Part shown: positions 23,289 through 32,279 of the stretch, piece by piece
Layout: the number at the start of each line of letters is the position of its first letter
Numbering within the stretch: position 1 is the first letter of the stretch
Assembly: GCA_035362835.1 (NCBI GenBank)
Contig: DAOSDY010000002.1
Location: 813,692 to 877,691, forward strand
Direction: 5' to 3'
Length of the DNA: 64,000 nt
Origin: Melioribacteraceae bacterium
GTDB lineage: Bacteria; Bacteroidota; Ignavibacteria; Ignavibacteriales; Melioribacteraceae
Made by a program: the position numbers and the translations under genes
The notes under the pieces: model-generated
Told to the model about the DNA's origin: nothing
Databases searched by the model: none
The model's input: the letters and a program-made list of their open reading frames with translations, nothing else

Positions 23289-24227
23289 TCAGATCATTTT
23301 GCGGAAGTAATCGAGTGTAAGTTTAAGACCCTCTTCCCTTTTGACTTTTGGAGACCATTGAAGGAGAGATTTTGCGCGGGATATATCGGGCTGACGGACT
23401 TTTGGGTCATCTTCGGGAAGATCATTGTGAATTATTTTACTCTTTGAACCCGTCAGACGTACAACTTCTCCGGCAAAATCAAGAATTGTAATCTCCTCGG
23501 GATTTCCGATATTGACCGGAAGATTTTCATCCGAGATAAGGAGCCGGTAAATTCCATCAATTAGATCGCTTACATAACAGAAACTGCGCGTCTGGTTTCC
23601 ATCGCCATAAACTGTAATATCCTCTCCCCTTAACGCTTGTGAGAAAAACGTTGGAAGGGCGCGCCCGTCGTCTATTCTCATTCGAGGGCCGTATGTGTTA
23701 AATATTCGAACAATACGTGTATCGAGTTTGTGATAGCGGTGATATGCCATCGTAATTGCCTCTGCAAATCTTTTAGCTTCATCATAAACACCGCGCGGAC
23801 CGACCGGATTTACATTACCCCAATAATCCTCAGTCTGAGGGTGGACTAATGGATCACCGTAAACTTCAGAGGTTGAGGCAAGCAGAAACGTTGCGTTCTT
23901 TTCTTTTGCCAGTCCCAATGCTTTGTGAGTTCCAAGGGAGCCCACTTTAAGAGTTTGAATCGGAAGTTTAAGGTAATCGATCGGGCTAGCCGGTGAGGCA
24001 AAATGAAGTACGAAATCGACACGTGACGGGACATGGATAAAATTGGTTACGTCGAGCTTAATAAACTGAAAATCTCCGTTGCCAAAAAGGTGTTCGATAT
24101 TTTCGAGCCGGCCGGTAAGGAGGTTATCGAGGCAGATGACTTTAATATTTTCAGCAATGAGTCGGTCGCAAAGGTGAGACCCTAAAAATCCCGCCCCTCC
24201 GGTAACAACAGCAACTTTTTTTTCCAT
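23289..24227 (-). CDS. uxs: UDP-glucuronate decarboxylase (UDP-xylose synthase)
   Basis: 312 residues, extended SDR. GGAGFLGSHLCDRL at 11-24 binds NAD; HFASPASPIDYLKLPIQTLK, the ASTSEVYGDP strand and catalytic YDEAKR (Y149/K153 region) are diagnostic of UXS rather than other epimerases, as is RIFNTYGPRMRIDDGR. It makes UDP-xylose (or the 4-keto intermediate) from UDP-glucuronate. The next gene upstream encodes the polysaccharide co-polymerase, so it supplies a precursor for the exported polymer. Confidence 0.92.
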   Translation of the reverse strand: MEKKVAVVTGGAGFLGSHLCDRLIAENIKVICLDNLLTGRLENIEHLFGNGDFQFIKLDVTNFIHVPSRVDFVLHFASPASPIDYLKLPIQTLKVGSLGTHKALGLAKEKNATFLLASTSEVYGDPLVHPQTEDYWGNVNPVGPRGVYDEAKRFAEAITMAYHRYHKLDTRIVRIFNTYGPRMRIDDGRALPTFFSQALRGEDITVYGDGNQTRSFCYVSDLIDGIYRLLISDENLPVNIGNPEEITILDFAGEVVRLTGSKSKIIHNDLPEDDPKVRQPDISRAKSLLQWSPKVKREEGLKLTLDYFRKMI

Positions 24228-24234
24228 AGCTGAA

Positions 24235-26472
24235 TCAGACCTTCATCCGGCTTTTCTTAGAACCGTTAGTCGGACTGGAGTAGTAATAATAATATTTATA
24301 ATATGAACTGTATCCGCTTCTATAGCTGAAATTATTGAGCAATACTCCAAGGAATGATGAATTATCACGGTTCAATACTTCAACTGATTTTTCAAGCAAG
24401 TCTATTTCTGTATAATTCGAAGAGACCACCAGAATAGTACCATCGACAACCTGGGCTAAAATTTCAGAATCGGTAACAGCAATTAACGGAGGCGAGTCAA
24501 TTACGACATAATCGAAATTGTTCTTTAATTTCTGAAGGAAGCCCTCCATCTGGCTGGACCCTAAAATCTCAGAAGGGTTAGGCGGAATTGTACCGGCGCT
24601 AACATAGTAGAGATTATTTACTTCGGTTGTACGGAGGATATCTTCAAATGAAGTTTGTCCGAAGAAATAATCAGTAAATCCCGGAAACCGCTTATGTCCG
24701 AACACAGAATGGATCCTTGGTTTTCTTAAATCGGCATCAAGAATAAGAGTTTTAAAATTTGCCTGGGCAAAACTTCCGGCTAAGTTAACCGAAGTGGTTG
24801 TTTTACCTTCCTGACTAGTTGGTGATGTAATAAGTATAACCTTAAGAGAATCTTTATCGATTTTTGAAAATTTGATCCTTGTGCGGAGAGCTCTGTAAGC
24901 TTCGCTTGCGCTCGCGTCCGGTTTTTTGGATACAATAAATTCAAACTCTTTATTTGCCGGATCGATTCCTTCGATCTTAGGGATCCAGGCAAGAATATTA
25001 ATATTCTTTTTCTGAATATCTTCGGGAGTTTTTATTGTATTATCGAAATGGTTACGCACGAATGCAAATCCGACACCCATGCCGATACCCATAACAAGTC
25101 CAACGAGAACAATCATGAGCCGATTCGGTTTGGAAGGAGAATTCGGTACAAGGCCTTCATCAACCATTAACACATTTCCGGGTACCGACTGTTCGTTAAT
25201 AATTGCCTGCTGGTATCTTTCTTCGACCTGAGTAAAGAGTTTTTCATAGGATGACTGTTCCCTCTGAAGACGCGCAAGGTCAATAGTACTAGTAGGGAGT
25301 TTGTTTAAGCGCCTGTCGTAATCATCAACAATTTCATTTAATTTTCTGTAAGAAGCTGACAATGCCTGATACTTAACTTCTTCTTCTAAAACTTTCCGGG
25401 TTAGATCTTTAATCTCAGCAGGACTAGATGAAAGAATACCTGCTCTATAAACAGAAAGCTGATTGTTTAACTTACTTTTTAATTCTTCAATCTTATTATC
25501 GTAGTCTTTCAACAACTCATTTTTTCTTTGAGTATTGGTATTAGTCGACATAGCACGATCTTTCTGCGTCATAAGATCGGCTATTTGAGCCTGAAGATTT
25601 TTAATATAGGGTTCTGTTGCGAAACTTTCGATATAATCTTTTATGTCAGGGTCCTGCTTATCAAGTTCAGCTTTATATTCCTTAAGAGTTCTTTCAGTAA
25701 TAGTAAGATCTATCTTTGTAGCATTCATCTTTGCTTCAAAATCAGAAACCTGTGCAATAAGTGTCCGGGCCTGTTCAGGAAGCTGAACGATTCCTTTCTG
25801 TTCCTGATAAGCTAAAAGCGTTTCTTCAACTGTTGCAAGTTCTTTCAATTTTTCTTCACGCTGCTGGGCAAGAAAATTCTTAATAGCAGTAAGCTGAGTA
25901 CGGTTATGGGCAAGATTAAGTTCTTTATAAGCCGAGGCATAAAGATTTGCAATTAATCCTGCTTCCTTGGGTGATTCGGATTCGACTGATATTTCGACAA
26001 TATCCAATCCCCTCTTCTGATCAATTGATACACTTCCCCCTAAGACTCCGACGATACTATTTGTCTTAAGTACATTTAACGGACCATTTTTATCATCAGG
26101 TTTTTCAATAATTAATGAAAATGATTTTTTATCACCGCTAATCTTGAAAGTGTCAATAAGCGCATTGGCAACTATTTCACGAAGTTTATAGCTTTTCAGG
26201 ATTTCAATTTCATTTGCAATAAACCGGTCGCTCCCAAAATCCTGAAACTCAGGCATGAGAGACCCTTCTAAGATGCTTCCCGACGGTTTAGCAATTTTAA
26301 GGACTGTTGTTGATTTATATATATTAGGAGCATTGACTGCATAGATTACTGCTACGAGCAGACCTGTAATACTAATTAAAATAATGGGCAAGAGGTTAAG
26401 ACGTATAAGATTCCAATAATCCCGAAATGTATTTACATCCTGACCATTATTATTAAAACTATTATTATCCAT
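24235..26472 (-). CDS. Wzc-like polysaccharide co-polymerase with tyrosine autokinase domain
   Basis: 745 residues. An N-terminal Wzz domain with a first membrane helix at about 30-50, a long periplasmic coiled-coil (about 190-420), a second membrane helix at about 455-480, and a cytoplasmic BY-kinase domain: Walker A TSPTSQEGKTTT near 560, Walker A' LILDADLRKP, Walker B DYVVIDSPP. The C-terminus has a tyrosine cluster (YSSYYKYYYYYSS) for autophosphorylation. The family controls chain length and export of group 1 type capsules together with an outer-membrane Wza pore. The next gene upstream (SLBB protein) is a likely partner; the stop is 7 bp from uxs. Confidence 0.92.
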   Translation of the reverse strand: MDNNSFNNNGQDVNTFRDYWNLIRLNLLPIILISITGLLVAVIYAVNAPNIYKSTTVLKIAKPSGSILEGSLMPEFQDFGSDRFIANEIEILKSYKLREIVANALIDTFKISGDKKSFSLIIEKPDDKNGPLNVLKTNSIVGVLGGSVSIDQKRGLDIVEISVESESPKEAGLIANLYASAYKELNLAHNRTQLTAIKNFLAQQREEKLKELATVEETLLAYQEQKGIVQLPEQARTLIAQVSDFEAKMNATKIDLTITERTLKEYKAELDKQDPDIKDYIESFATEPYIKNLQAQIADLMTQKDRAMSTNTNTQRKNELLKDYDNKIEELKSKLNNQLSVYRAGILSSSPAEIKDLTRKVLEEEVKYQALSASYRKLNEIVDDYDRRLNKLPTSTIDLARLQREQSSYEKLFTQVEERYQQAIINEQSVPGNVLMVDEGLVPNSPSKPNRLMIVLVGLVMGIGMGVGFAFVRNHFDNTIKTPEDIQKKNINILAWIPKIEGIDPANKEFEFIVSKKPDASASEAYRALRTRIKFSKIDKDSLKVILITSPTSQEGKTTTSVNLAGSFAQANFKTLILDADLRKPRIHSVFGHKRFPGFTDYFFGQTSFEDILRTTEVNNLYYVSAGTIPPNPSEILGSSQMEGFLQKLKNNFDYVVIDSPPLIAVTDSEILAQVVDGTILVVSSNYTEIDLLEKSVEVLNRDNSSFLGVLLNNFSYRSGYSSYYKYYYYYSSPTNGSKKSRMKV

Positions 26473-26480
26473 ATCTTCCC

Positions 26481-27005
26481 TTAATTCTTAACTAAATTTA
26501 AAACCAGAATTGCGATTGATACAAGGGCACTTAAAATAGTAGCCCACATCGAGACAAGGTCGCGAGCATAATACCTTGGAGAACCCGGCACAACAAGAAT
26601 ATCACCTGCTTCGATGAAAGGGTTGTTTCTATTCCTGGAATCAAGCTTGGTTTCCCAAAGTATATCATTATAATCATAGACAAGCATTTCCTGAGAACCA
26701 TCTTCCTTGTTTCGATAAAGCTTTATTTCATCAAGATGCGAATCATTAGTCGGGCCACCGGCAAAAGAGAGAAGATCTAAAATGGTTGTGTAAGATGGGA
26801 CGAGGTACTTACCCGGATAACGGACAAAGCCCCAGACAGCAACTTTGATATTTACTGCTTCGGGATCAGAGAGGTCGTAATAGCCAGTCTGCTGATATTG
26901 AGTACGGCTTAATTTCGAGCCCAATTCATAGTCAGTTATCTGACCGAATAAATTGCTGCTATATATAAAAAGTATTGAACAAAGCAGGAAGAAATATTTC
27001 TTCAT
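26481..27005 (-). CDS. SLBB-domain protein of polysaccharide export, small form
   Basis: 174 residues: signal peptide (1-22, ending LFGQ), an SLBB domain at about 50-135 (VAVWGFVRYPGKYLVPSYTT, LDLLSFAGGPT, IEAGDILVVPG) and a C-terminal membrane helix (about 148-170). Wza proteins have a further poly-export (PES) domain before SLBB, which is missing here. It may be an auxiliary periplasmic ring or a partner of the Wzc-like protein directly downstream (8 bp gap). A full Wza is not in the window. Confidence 0.8.
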   Translation of the reverse strand: MKKYFFLLCSILFIYSSNLFGQITDYELGSKLSRTQYQQTGYYDLSDPEAVNIKVAVWGFVRYPGKYLVPSYTTILDLLSFAGGPTNDSHLDEIKLYRNKEDGSQEMLVYDYNDILWETKLDSRNRNNPFIEAGDILVVPGSPRYYARDLVSMWATILSALVSIAILVLNLVKN

Positions 27006-27019
27006 GATTTTACCCGGGA

Positions 27020-27892
27020 TTAATTTGTGTCGGAAATTTTTAGACTAATTCTGTTTGAGGCGAAATAGCTGCCGAGCAATCCTAATAAAAGCCCCATAAC
27101 AAATGTGATAATGTGAATAGCCCCAAACGCAAGTGAAAATTTAAGACTAATATTTATAGCAGTCAACATATTCAAAATTATATAATTAATTAAGAAACAG
27201 ATAAAAGACGAGAATAACCCTATTAAAACTGAATAGAGAATTATCGGAATTTTAATTGCCGGGAGTTTAGCCCCGACTAATTTCATTGTCCTGTAGAGAT
27301 TTTTATTGCTTTCGTACTGAAGCCGGTTATTGCTATAGACAAGATAGACCGAAAGGAAGATTAAAAGTATTGAGGCCAAATAAACAACGTACTCGATGGA
27401 GCGGAAAACTTTGAGAATCCTAACGACCAGGTTAAAATCGTAAACAACGTCCGAGACACCCGGGAGCCTCTTAAGCTCATCGACAAGACCGTCAAAGTTC
27501 TTCTCGGTAACCATATCGGGCTTAAATTTAATTGTAAAGGAATTCGGAAGCGGGTTTTCCTGAAGCACAGCCCTGAAATCCTCCCCCGTCTCACGGATAA
27601 ATTCCCTGGCTGCTTCATCTTTCGAGATAAACTTTGAAGAGTAGATAAATCCTTTGGCCTTTAACTCCTCTTTTACCTGCTCAATATCATTTGAAGAGAT
27701 CGGGTCATTAAGGTAGAGATTAACCTCAATATTCTGTTTAACCCGGTCGGAAAAATCCCGGGACAGGAAGATCAGAAAAACAGAAAGGCTCGAAAGGAGG
27801 ATCGCAATGGTAGTAATTGTAATCGTGATAATCGTAGCGATTGAGGAGCGCCTGAAAATTTTAAGAGTTTCTTTTAAGTAGAAAATTATCAT
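27020..27892 (-). CDS. ftsX: Cell division protein FtsX family permease
   Basis: 290 residues. A membrane helix at about 20-45, an extracytoplasmic domain (VNLYLNDPISSNDIEQVKEE, then KFISKDEAAREFIRETGEDF, then NPLPNSFTIKF) and three C-terminal membrane helices: the FtsX layout. FtsEX couples ATP hydrolysis to septal peptidoglycan hydrolases. No ftsE is nearby. The gene lies alone between the polysaccharide export genes and lipoprotein genes, with a word-B patch upstream (27906-27960). Confidence 0.9.
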   Translation of the reverse strand: MIIFYLKETLKIFRRSSIATIITITITTIAILLSSLSVFLIFLSRDFSDRVKQNIEVNLYLNDPISSNDIEQVKEELKAKGFIYSSKFISKDEAAREFIRETGEDFRAVLQENPLPNSFTIKFKPDMVTEKNFDGLVDELKRLPGVSDVVYDFNLVVRILKVFRSIEYVVYLASILLIFLSVYLVYSNNRLQYESNKNLYRTMKLVGAKLPAIKIPIILYSVLIGLFSSFICFLINYIILNMLTAINISLKFSLAFGAIHIITFVMGLLLGLLGSYFASNRISLKISDTN

Positions 27893-27905
27893 GTCATTGG
27901 TACTT

Positions 27906-27960
27906 CGTTCTTAGTTCTTAGTTCCCCTCAAAAAGCGCGGGGCAGGCTTCGTTCTTGGTT
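27906..27960 (+). repeat. Word-B patch split by a GC-rich segment
   Basis: GTTCTTAGTTCTTAGTTC, then about 24 bp of GC-rich DNA (CCCTCAAAAAGCGCGGGG), then GTTCTTGGTTT. The right-most clear word array in the window and the only one with foreign DNA between its units. Confidence 0.7.
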
Positions 27961-27967
27961 TATTTTG

Positions 27968-28486
27968 TCAGAAATTTGATTCATCATTCCAGCGTAATAT
28001 CCGCCACTTATCTTCTTTATCTTTCTTCAATTCCAAATTAACCCTCCCGTCAACATAAATAATGTCGGTGGGATTAAACGTAATGGTTAAATTAAAACTT
28101 CTGATGATTCTTGTCGAGTCCCCGGTCATCGAAATAATATTATTCCAGATCAGGTCGAGCCGCTGAGTATTCTGGAAGAGTCCGTAGGTAACCTTCATTT
28201 CTTCGTCGCGTCCCCAGTTATTATCAACGCCAAGGTTATAATCCCTGAAAGAGAAGATAAATTCGGGATCAAGGAGCTGGCTGTAGATCAGGGTATCCTT
28301 AAATGTATAGGCATACTGAAAATTCTGGAAGACCCCGTTAACCGTCTTGCGGTCGCTGATCAGACCACCCTGAGCCCCAAGATTTTCATCAATCTCCGGC
28401 GCGAAAGGATTAACGCAACTGTATATGAGCAAAGGAATTAAGACGATTAAAATAACTTTTTTAATAGGTCCTCCCTTTAAGGTCAC
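27968..28486 (-). CDS. Small lipoprotein of unknown function
   Basis: About 165-172 residues with a lipoprotein signal: a basic start IKK, hydrophobic VILIVLIPLLIYSC, lipobox cysteine. The body has FQNFQYAYTFKDTLIYSQLL and W-rich strands resembling SnoaL/NTF2-like folds (KDKEDKWRILRW). The ATG at 28484-28486 gives an odd leader of seven residues before the signal; an ATT at 28463-28465 preceded by GGGAGG and overlapping the upstream stop (ATTAA) would give a clean signal peptide. Pairs with the next lipoprotein gene. No function assigned. Confidence 0.72.
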   Translation of the reverse strand: MTLKGGPIKKVILIVLIPLLIYSCVNPFAPEIDENLGAQGGLISDRKTVNGVFQNFQYAYTFKDTLIYSQLLDPEFIFSFRDYNLGVDNNWGRDEEMKVTYGLFQNTQRLDLIWNNIISMTGDSTRIIRSFNLTITFNPTDIIYVDGRVNLELKKDKEDKWRILRWNDESNF

Positions 28487-29036
28487 TCCAAGAAAGAAGG
28501 TTCTCTTTTTTTATATCCTGCCAATCGACAATAACCCATTGATTGCGCGAATCCAGGAAAATCTTAAACAGAGCCGAACCCGAATAATTACCCGCTAAGT
28601 TAGGATTACCGGAGGAAATTTGTAAGGAATAATTGAGCGTATAGATAACGCTATCCCCCTGCGGGGTATTTACAGCATCGCTGAAAGAAGCCGTTATGCT
28701 CCCGCCCTGACTTAAGTTAGCCCTTAAATTTGTAAAATACTGCCGTTCGGAGGTAAAGTTCCAGGAATTAAGTACCGGGTACTGAGTAACAGACCCTGAA
28801 GCAGGGACAAATGAGAAACGTTTTCTTAAGAAAGACGAATCGACAAAGCAGGCAAGGTAATTCTCAGCAATCTTTTCATTAATGGAATTTTTAAGGTTTT
28901 GAAAGAGGATTTGAGGCGATGTGGCCGGAATATTATTCGAACCCGGTTTATCGGGCTCCTCGGGATCCCGGGTTGTAAGTAAGTCGCAGGAAATAACCAA
29001 GAGACTAAATAACAATATTGAGAATATATTTTTCAT
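28461..29036 (-). CDS. Small lipoprotein of unknown function, paralogue-like partner
   Basis: 191 residues. Lipoprotein signal MKNIFSILLFSLLVISC, a Pro/Gly/Asn linker (EEPDKPGSNNIPATSP), then a domain resembling its neighbour (YLACFVDSSFLRKRFSF, then SRNQWVIVDWQDIKK), probably the same SnoaL/NTF2-like fold. The start overlaps the methyltransferase stop by 4 bp. Both lipoproteins and the methyltransferase look like one transcription unit. Function not known. Confidence 0.75.
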   Translation of the reverse strand: MKNIFSILLFSLLVISCDLLTTRDPEEPDKPGSNNIPATSPQILFQNLKNSINEKIAENYLACFVDSSFLRKRFSFVPASGSVTQYPVLNSWNFTSERQYFTNLRANLSQGGSITASFSDAVNTPQGDSVIYTLNYSLQISSGNPNLAGNYSGSALFKIFLDSRNQWVIVDWQDIKKENLLSWSDLKGRTY

Positions 29037-29758
29037 TTCTTAAAAATCATAATCAGCCGTGTGGATGTTTCAGCATCGAAGGCAGAACCATCGTAGCCTC
29101 CGAATAGACCGTTCACACTATAACCAAAACCCTGAAATTGTTCAAGTATAAAATCTTTCGGGTAGAGCTTGACCGATTCAACAAACTCTTTTATGCGACC
29201 TTCCTTTGTAATAGAAATTCTTTTAACTACTCTGCCCTCTTCAATTGAACGGCTCTCTTCTATTTTTAGTCCATCGAATTCCTTAACAGAATACGGTATG
29301 ATTTTGCCGGTCAGATAATCCTGATTAAGATAATCGAGCACGTAATAGCCGCCCTTTCTTAAGAAACCGAAAGCATTTTTTGGAAACCTGAAATTCTCTT
29401 CATCAGAAGAAAAGTAACCGAAGCTGGTAAAAAGATTAAGGACCAGATCAAATTGTTCTTTAAAGGTGACCTCCCTTAAATCACTTCTTAAGAAATTACC
29501 TGAAGGATTATTTTTTTTTGCTTCAAGTAGGAAAGGTTTGCTTAAATCGAAACCGACTACATAATAACCCAGAGAGGAGAGATAATTCATATGACGCCCG
29601 GATCCGCATGCAGCATCCAGAATGGTGTGATCTTTTGATATACTGACTTTGGAGAGTATAAGGTCGATCAGTTTTTTTGCGTCGTTATCGTCCCGATGAA
29701 AATAGACCTGATTATATTCCTCCGACGAGAACCAATCTTTGAACCAGTCACTCTGCAT
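29033..29758 (-). CDS. Class I SAM-dependent methyltransferase
   Basis: 241 residues. Motif I ILDAACGSGRHMNYL at about 42-56 and GFDLSKPFL bind S-adenosylmethionine; LVLNLFTSFGYF and GGYYVLDYLN are motifs II-III. Substrate unknown; the family includes small-molecule methylases. It lies between recR and the two lipoprotein genes, on the same strand. Confidence 0.85.
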   Translation of the reverse strand: MQSDWFKDWFSSEEYNQVYFHRDDNDAKKLIDLILSKVSISKDHTILDAACGSGRHMNYLSSLGYYVVGFDLSKPFLLEAKKNNPSGNFLRSDLREVTFKEQFDLVLNLFTSFGYFSSDEENFRFPKNAFGFLRKGGYYVLDYLNQDYLTGKIIPYSVKEFDGLKIEESRSIEEGRVVKRISITKEGRIKEFVESVKLYPKDFILEQFQGFGYSVNGLFGGYDGSAFDAETSTRLIMIFKK

Positions 29759-29781
29759 TTTTTTTGCCAGGGTCCTTTTCC

Positions 29782-30378
29782 TTAAAGAGAAATCCTGCCG
29801 ATGAAAGCCCGTCCTATAGTAGCAGCGTCCGCAAATTCAAGATCCCCTCCAATCGGAAGTCCCCGGGCAATGCGCGAGATTTTAAGGGGATAACTTTTAA
29901 GGAGTTTAGTTAAGTAGAGAGATGTAGCATCACCTTCAGCATCGGGATTAAGAGCAAGTATTACTTCCTTAATCTCCTTCTCCTCAATTCTCTGAACAAG
30001 CTCTCTTATGTGGAGCGCATCAACCGACACGTTAGCAAGCGGGTTTAAGACGCCGCTTAAGACGTGATAGAGTCCGTTAAATTCGTTTGTCTTCTCAATT
30101 GCTATTACGTCGCTTGCCTCTTCAACAACGCATAGAACTGAGCGGTCCCGTTTATGGCTGCTGCAGATATCGCATTTTTCATCAACCGAAAGATTAAAAC
30201 AGACCTGGCAAAACCGGATCTTGGACTTTAAATCCTGAAGAGACGAGATAAGTGAATCTACATTTGCCTGAGAGCTCTTAAGCAAATGGAGCGCTAAGCG
30301 CTGGGCGGTTTTCCGTCCGATTGAGGGAAGTTTGCTCAGCTCATCAATAGCCTTCTGAAGCGGTTCTGCGATCAGCAC
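29782..30378 (-). CDS. recR: Recombination mediator RecR
   Basis: 198 residues. Helix-hairpin-helix (LPSIGRKTAQRLALHLL), a four-cysteine zinc finger (CQVC..CDIC at about 57-71) and a Toprim domain (VVEEASDVIAIE, ILALNPDAEGDAT). Works with RecF/RecO in gap repair. Three bases separate it from ybaB, its usual neighbour. Confidence 0.96.
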   Translation of the reverse strand: MLIAEPLQKAIDELSKLPSIGRKTAQRLALHLLKSSQANVDSLISSLQDLKSKIRFCQVCFNLSVDEKCDICSSHKRDRSVLCVVEEASDVIAIEKTNEFNGLYHVLSGVLNPLANVSVDALHIRELVQRIEEKEIKEVILALNPDAEGDATSLYLTKLLKSYPLKISRIARGLPIGGDLEFADAATIGRAFIGRISL

Positions 30379-30381
30379 GGC

Positions 30382-30708
30382 TTATAATCCCGGAATATTG
30401 AAACCCGGAGGGAGCATTCCTTTGGTAACACTTGCCATCTCCTCTTCGGCCAGTTTCCCTGCCGATGCGAGAGCTTTATTCACCGCGGCAACTACCAGGT
30501 CCTCGATCATTTCTTTGTCGCCGCCTTTTAATACTTCATCATCTATATTGATCGAAACAAGTTCTTTTTTTCCGTTTGCCGTAACTTTAACCATACCGCC
30601 GCCGCTTTCCTCTGTGACGGTTTTATTTTCCAATTCAGACTGAACTTTAGCCATATCGGCCTGCATCTTCTGAATCTGTTTTAACATACCCTGCATATTT
30701 AAATTCAT
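30382..30708 (-). CDS. ybaB: YbaB/EbfC nucleoid-associated protein
   Basis: 108 residues. N-terminal helix with QIQKMQADMAKVQSEL, then KTVTEESGGGMVKVTANGKK and a C-terminal helix VAAVNKALASAGKLAEEEM, as in the DNA-binding dimer family. Conserved next to recR in many bacteria. Confidence 0.95.
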   Translation of the reverse strand: MNLNMQGMLKQIQKMQADMAKVQSELENKTVTEESGGGMVKVTANGKKELVSINIDDEVLKGGDKEMIEDLVVAAVNKALASAGKLAEEEMASVTKGMLPPGFNIPGL

Positions 30709-30819
30709 TTATCCTCCGTTAAAGTAGAAATAGATCCGGCTTTCTTTAAGTTTGCCGGAATAACCGGGTGCAAAAATTAGCAAAAAAAATAATGACAAGA
30801 AATTAAAGCGGGAAAATAT

Positions 30820-30827
30820 TACATTTG
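30820..30827 (+). promoter_or_regulatory. Possible -7 element before psd
   Basis: TACATTTG, an exact TAnnTTTG match 31 bp before the psd start, in the divergent gap between ybaB and psd. No good TTTG is found at the expected distance, so this is weak. Confidence 0.35.
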
Positions 30828-30858
30828 TGCCGGTATTCTCTATTAAACTAACAACGAA

Positions 30859-31515
30859 TTGATGATAACAAAGTACGGTTTAAATACGTTTTTAATTTCA
30901 GCCGGGTTTTCCGTCATTCTGATCATTATTTCGCTCTTCATCAGCAACGGATGGATTAAATACCCGCTTCTATTATTGGGAATAGCTTTTTTATTGTTCA
31001 ATCTCAATTTCTTCCGCGACCCTGAGCGGACACCCCCAAAGGAGAAGGATGTAATAATCTCCCCTGCAGATGGAAAGATTGTAATTGTTAAGGATGTTTT
31101 TGAGAAGAGGTTTTTGGAGAGTGAAGCAACTCAGGTTTCGATTTTTATGTCACCGCTTAACGTTCATGTAAACCGGATTCCAGTAGACGGGAGAGTCGAT
31201 TTCTTAAATTACATCAAGGGTGATTATCTTGTTGCATTCCACGAGAAGGCCGATTTAAGAAACGAGCGGAGCGAGATCGGAATAACCGGGCGTTACGGGA
31301 AGATGCTCTTTACGCAGGTAGCCGGATTCATTGCCCGAAGAATTGTATTCGACCTTAAACTGGGCGATCAGGTTACGATGGGAGACCGTTTCGGTATGAT
31401 CAAATTCGGAAGCCGGTCGGATGTAATAGTCCCGAAAGGATGGAAACTGAATGTAAAGCTCGGAGATATAGTAACAGCCGGAGAGACAATTTTATTTGAG
31501 TATGCGGATGAATAA
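30859..31515 (+). CDS. psd: Phosphatidylserine decarboxylase proenzyme
   Basis: 218 residues of the short (archaeal-type) form. Two N-terminal membrane helices, FFRDPERTPP, the ISPADGKI strand, MSPLNVHVNRIPVDG and the self-cleavage site FGSRSD near the C-terminus (cleavage between Gly and Ser would create the pyruvoyl group). Makes phosphatidylethanolamine. It overlaps pssA by 20 bp; both enzymes are consecutive steps. Confidence 0.93.
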   Translation: MMITKYGLNTFLISAGFSVILIIISLFISNGWIKYPLLLLGIAFLLFNLNFFRDPERTPPKEKDVIISPADGKIVIVKDVFEKRFLESEATQVSIFMSPLNVHVNRIPVDGRVDFLNYIKGDYLVAFHEKADLRNERSEIGITGRYGKMLFTQVAGFIARRIVFDLKLGDQVTMGDRFGMIKFGSRSDVIVPKGWKLNVKLGDIVTAGETILFEYADE

Positions 31516-32248
31516 ACCCCTCATTTCCAAGGCATTCATTGCCAACTCGGTTACTTCAATGAATATCTTCTGCGGCTTTATGTCAATAATCTATACTTCG
31601 CAGAATAATTTTAAGTACGCGGCAATCTTTATAATCACGGCAGCGATATTCGACACACTTGACGGAATAGTAGCCCGCCTGCTCGATACAACGAGCCGGT
31701 TCGGCGTAGAGCTCGATTCACTATCCGACGTTGTAAGTTTCGGCGCGGCCCCATCGTTTCTGATCTACAAAGCATACGCGTTTCAGTTCGGGCCATGGGG
31801 AATTCTCTTAAGCGCATGCATATTAATTTTCGGCGCGCTCCGTCTTGCAAGGTTTAACGTGATGACAGAGGATCTCAAGACCAAAGGGGATTTCACGGGA
31901 CTTCCGATCCCGCTTGCTGCCATCACGATGACGCTTCTTTTCTTCTCCTTCTATAGGGAGGGCCGAATAATCGACCCGATAAGTTATATCGTTACCCCGC
32001 TGATAATTCTTTTATCGATACTAATGGTAAGCAAGATCCGTTACAGCGCACTTCCTAAACTGAAAGACAGGAAGTTTAAGGAGAAGATATTTCTTTTTGT
32101 AATACTTATCGCGGCATTAATACTTACAATAATTACAAACGGTCAGACTCTATTTTTTATCTTTTTGTCGGTGATACTGTTTGGTATCCTGCGGCATTTC
32201 TATTATATGATAACCGGCAAAAAATTTGAGAACGGAAGCGGAAATTAG
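31496..32248 (+). CDS. pssA: CDP-diacylglycerol--serine O-phosphatidyltransferase
   Basis: 250 residues, several membrane helices. The CDP-alcohol phosphatidyltransferase motif D-x2-D-G-x2-A-R-x8-G-x3-D-x3-D is complete (DTLDGIVAR, then GVELDSLSD). Makes phosphatidylserine, the substrate of Psd encoded just before. An ATG six bases later is an alternative start. Confidence 0.93.
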   Translation: MSMRMNKPLISKAFIANSVTSMNIFCGFMSIIYTSQNNFKYAAIFIITAAIFDTLDGIVARLLDTTSRFGVELDSLSDVVSFGAAPSFLIYKAYAFQFGPWGILLSACILIFGALRLARFNVMTEDLKTKGDFTGLPIPLAAITMTLLFFSFYREGRIIDPISYIVTPLIILLSILMVSKIRYSALPKLKDRKFKEKIFLFVILIAALILTIITNGQTLFFIFLSVILFGILRHFYYMITGKKFENGSGN

Positions 32249-32279
32249 TTACAAAGATTAAAAAAATTCCGGAGCAGAA

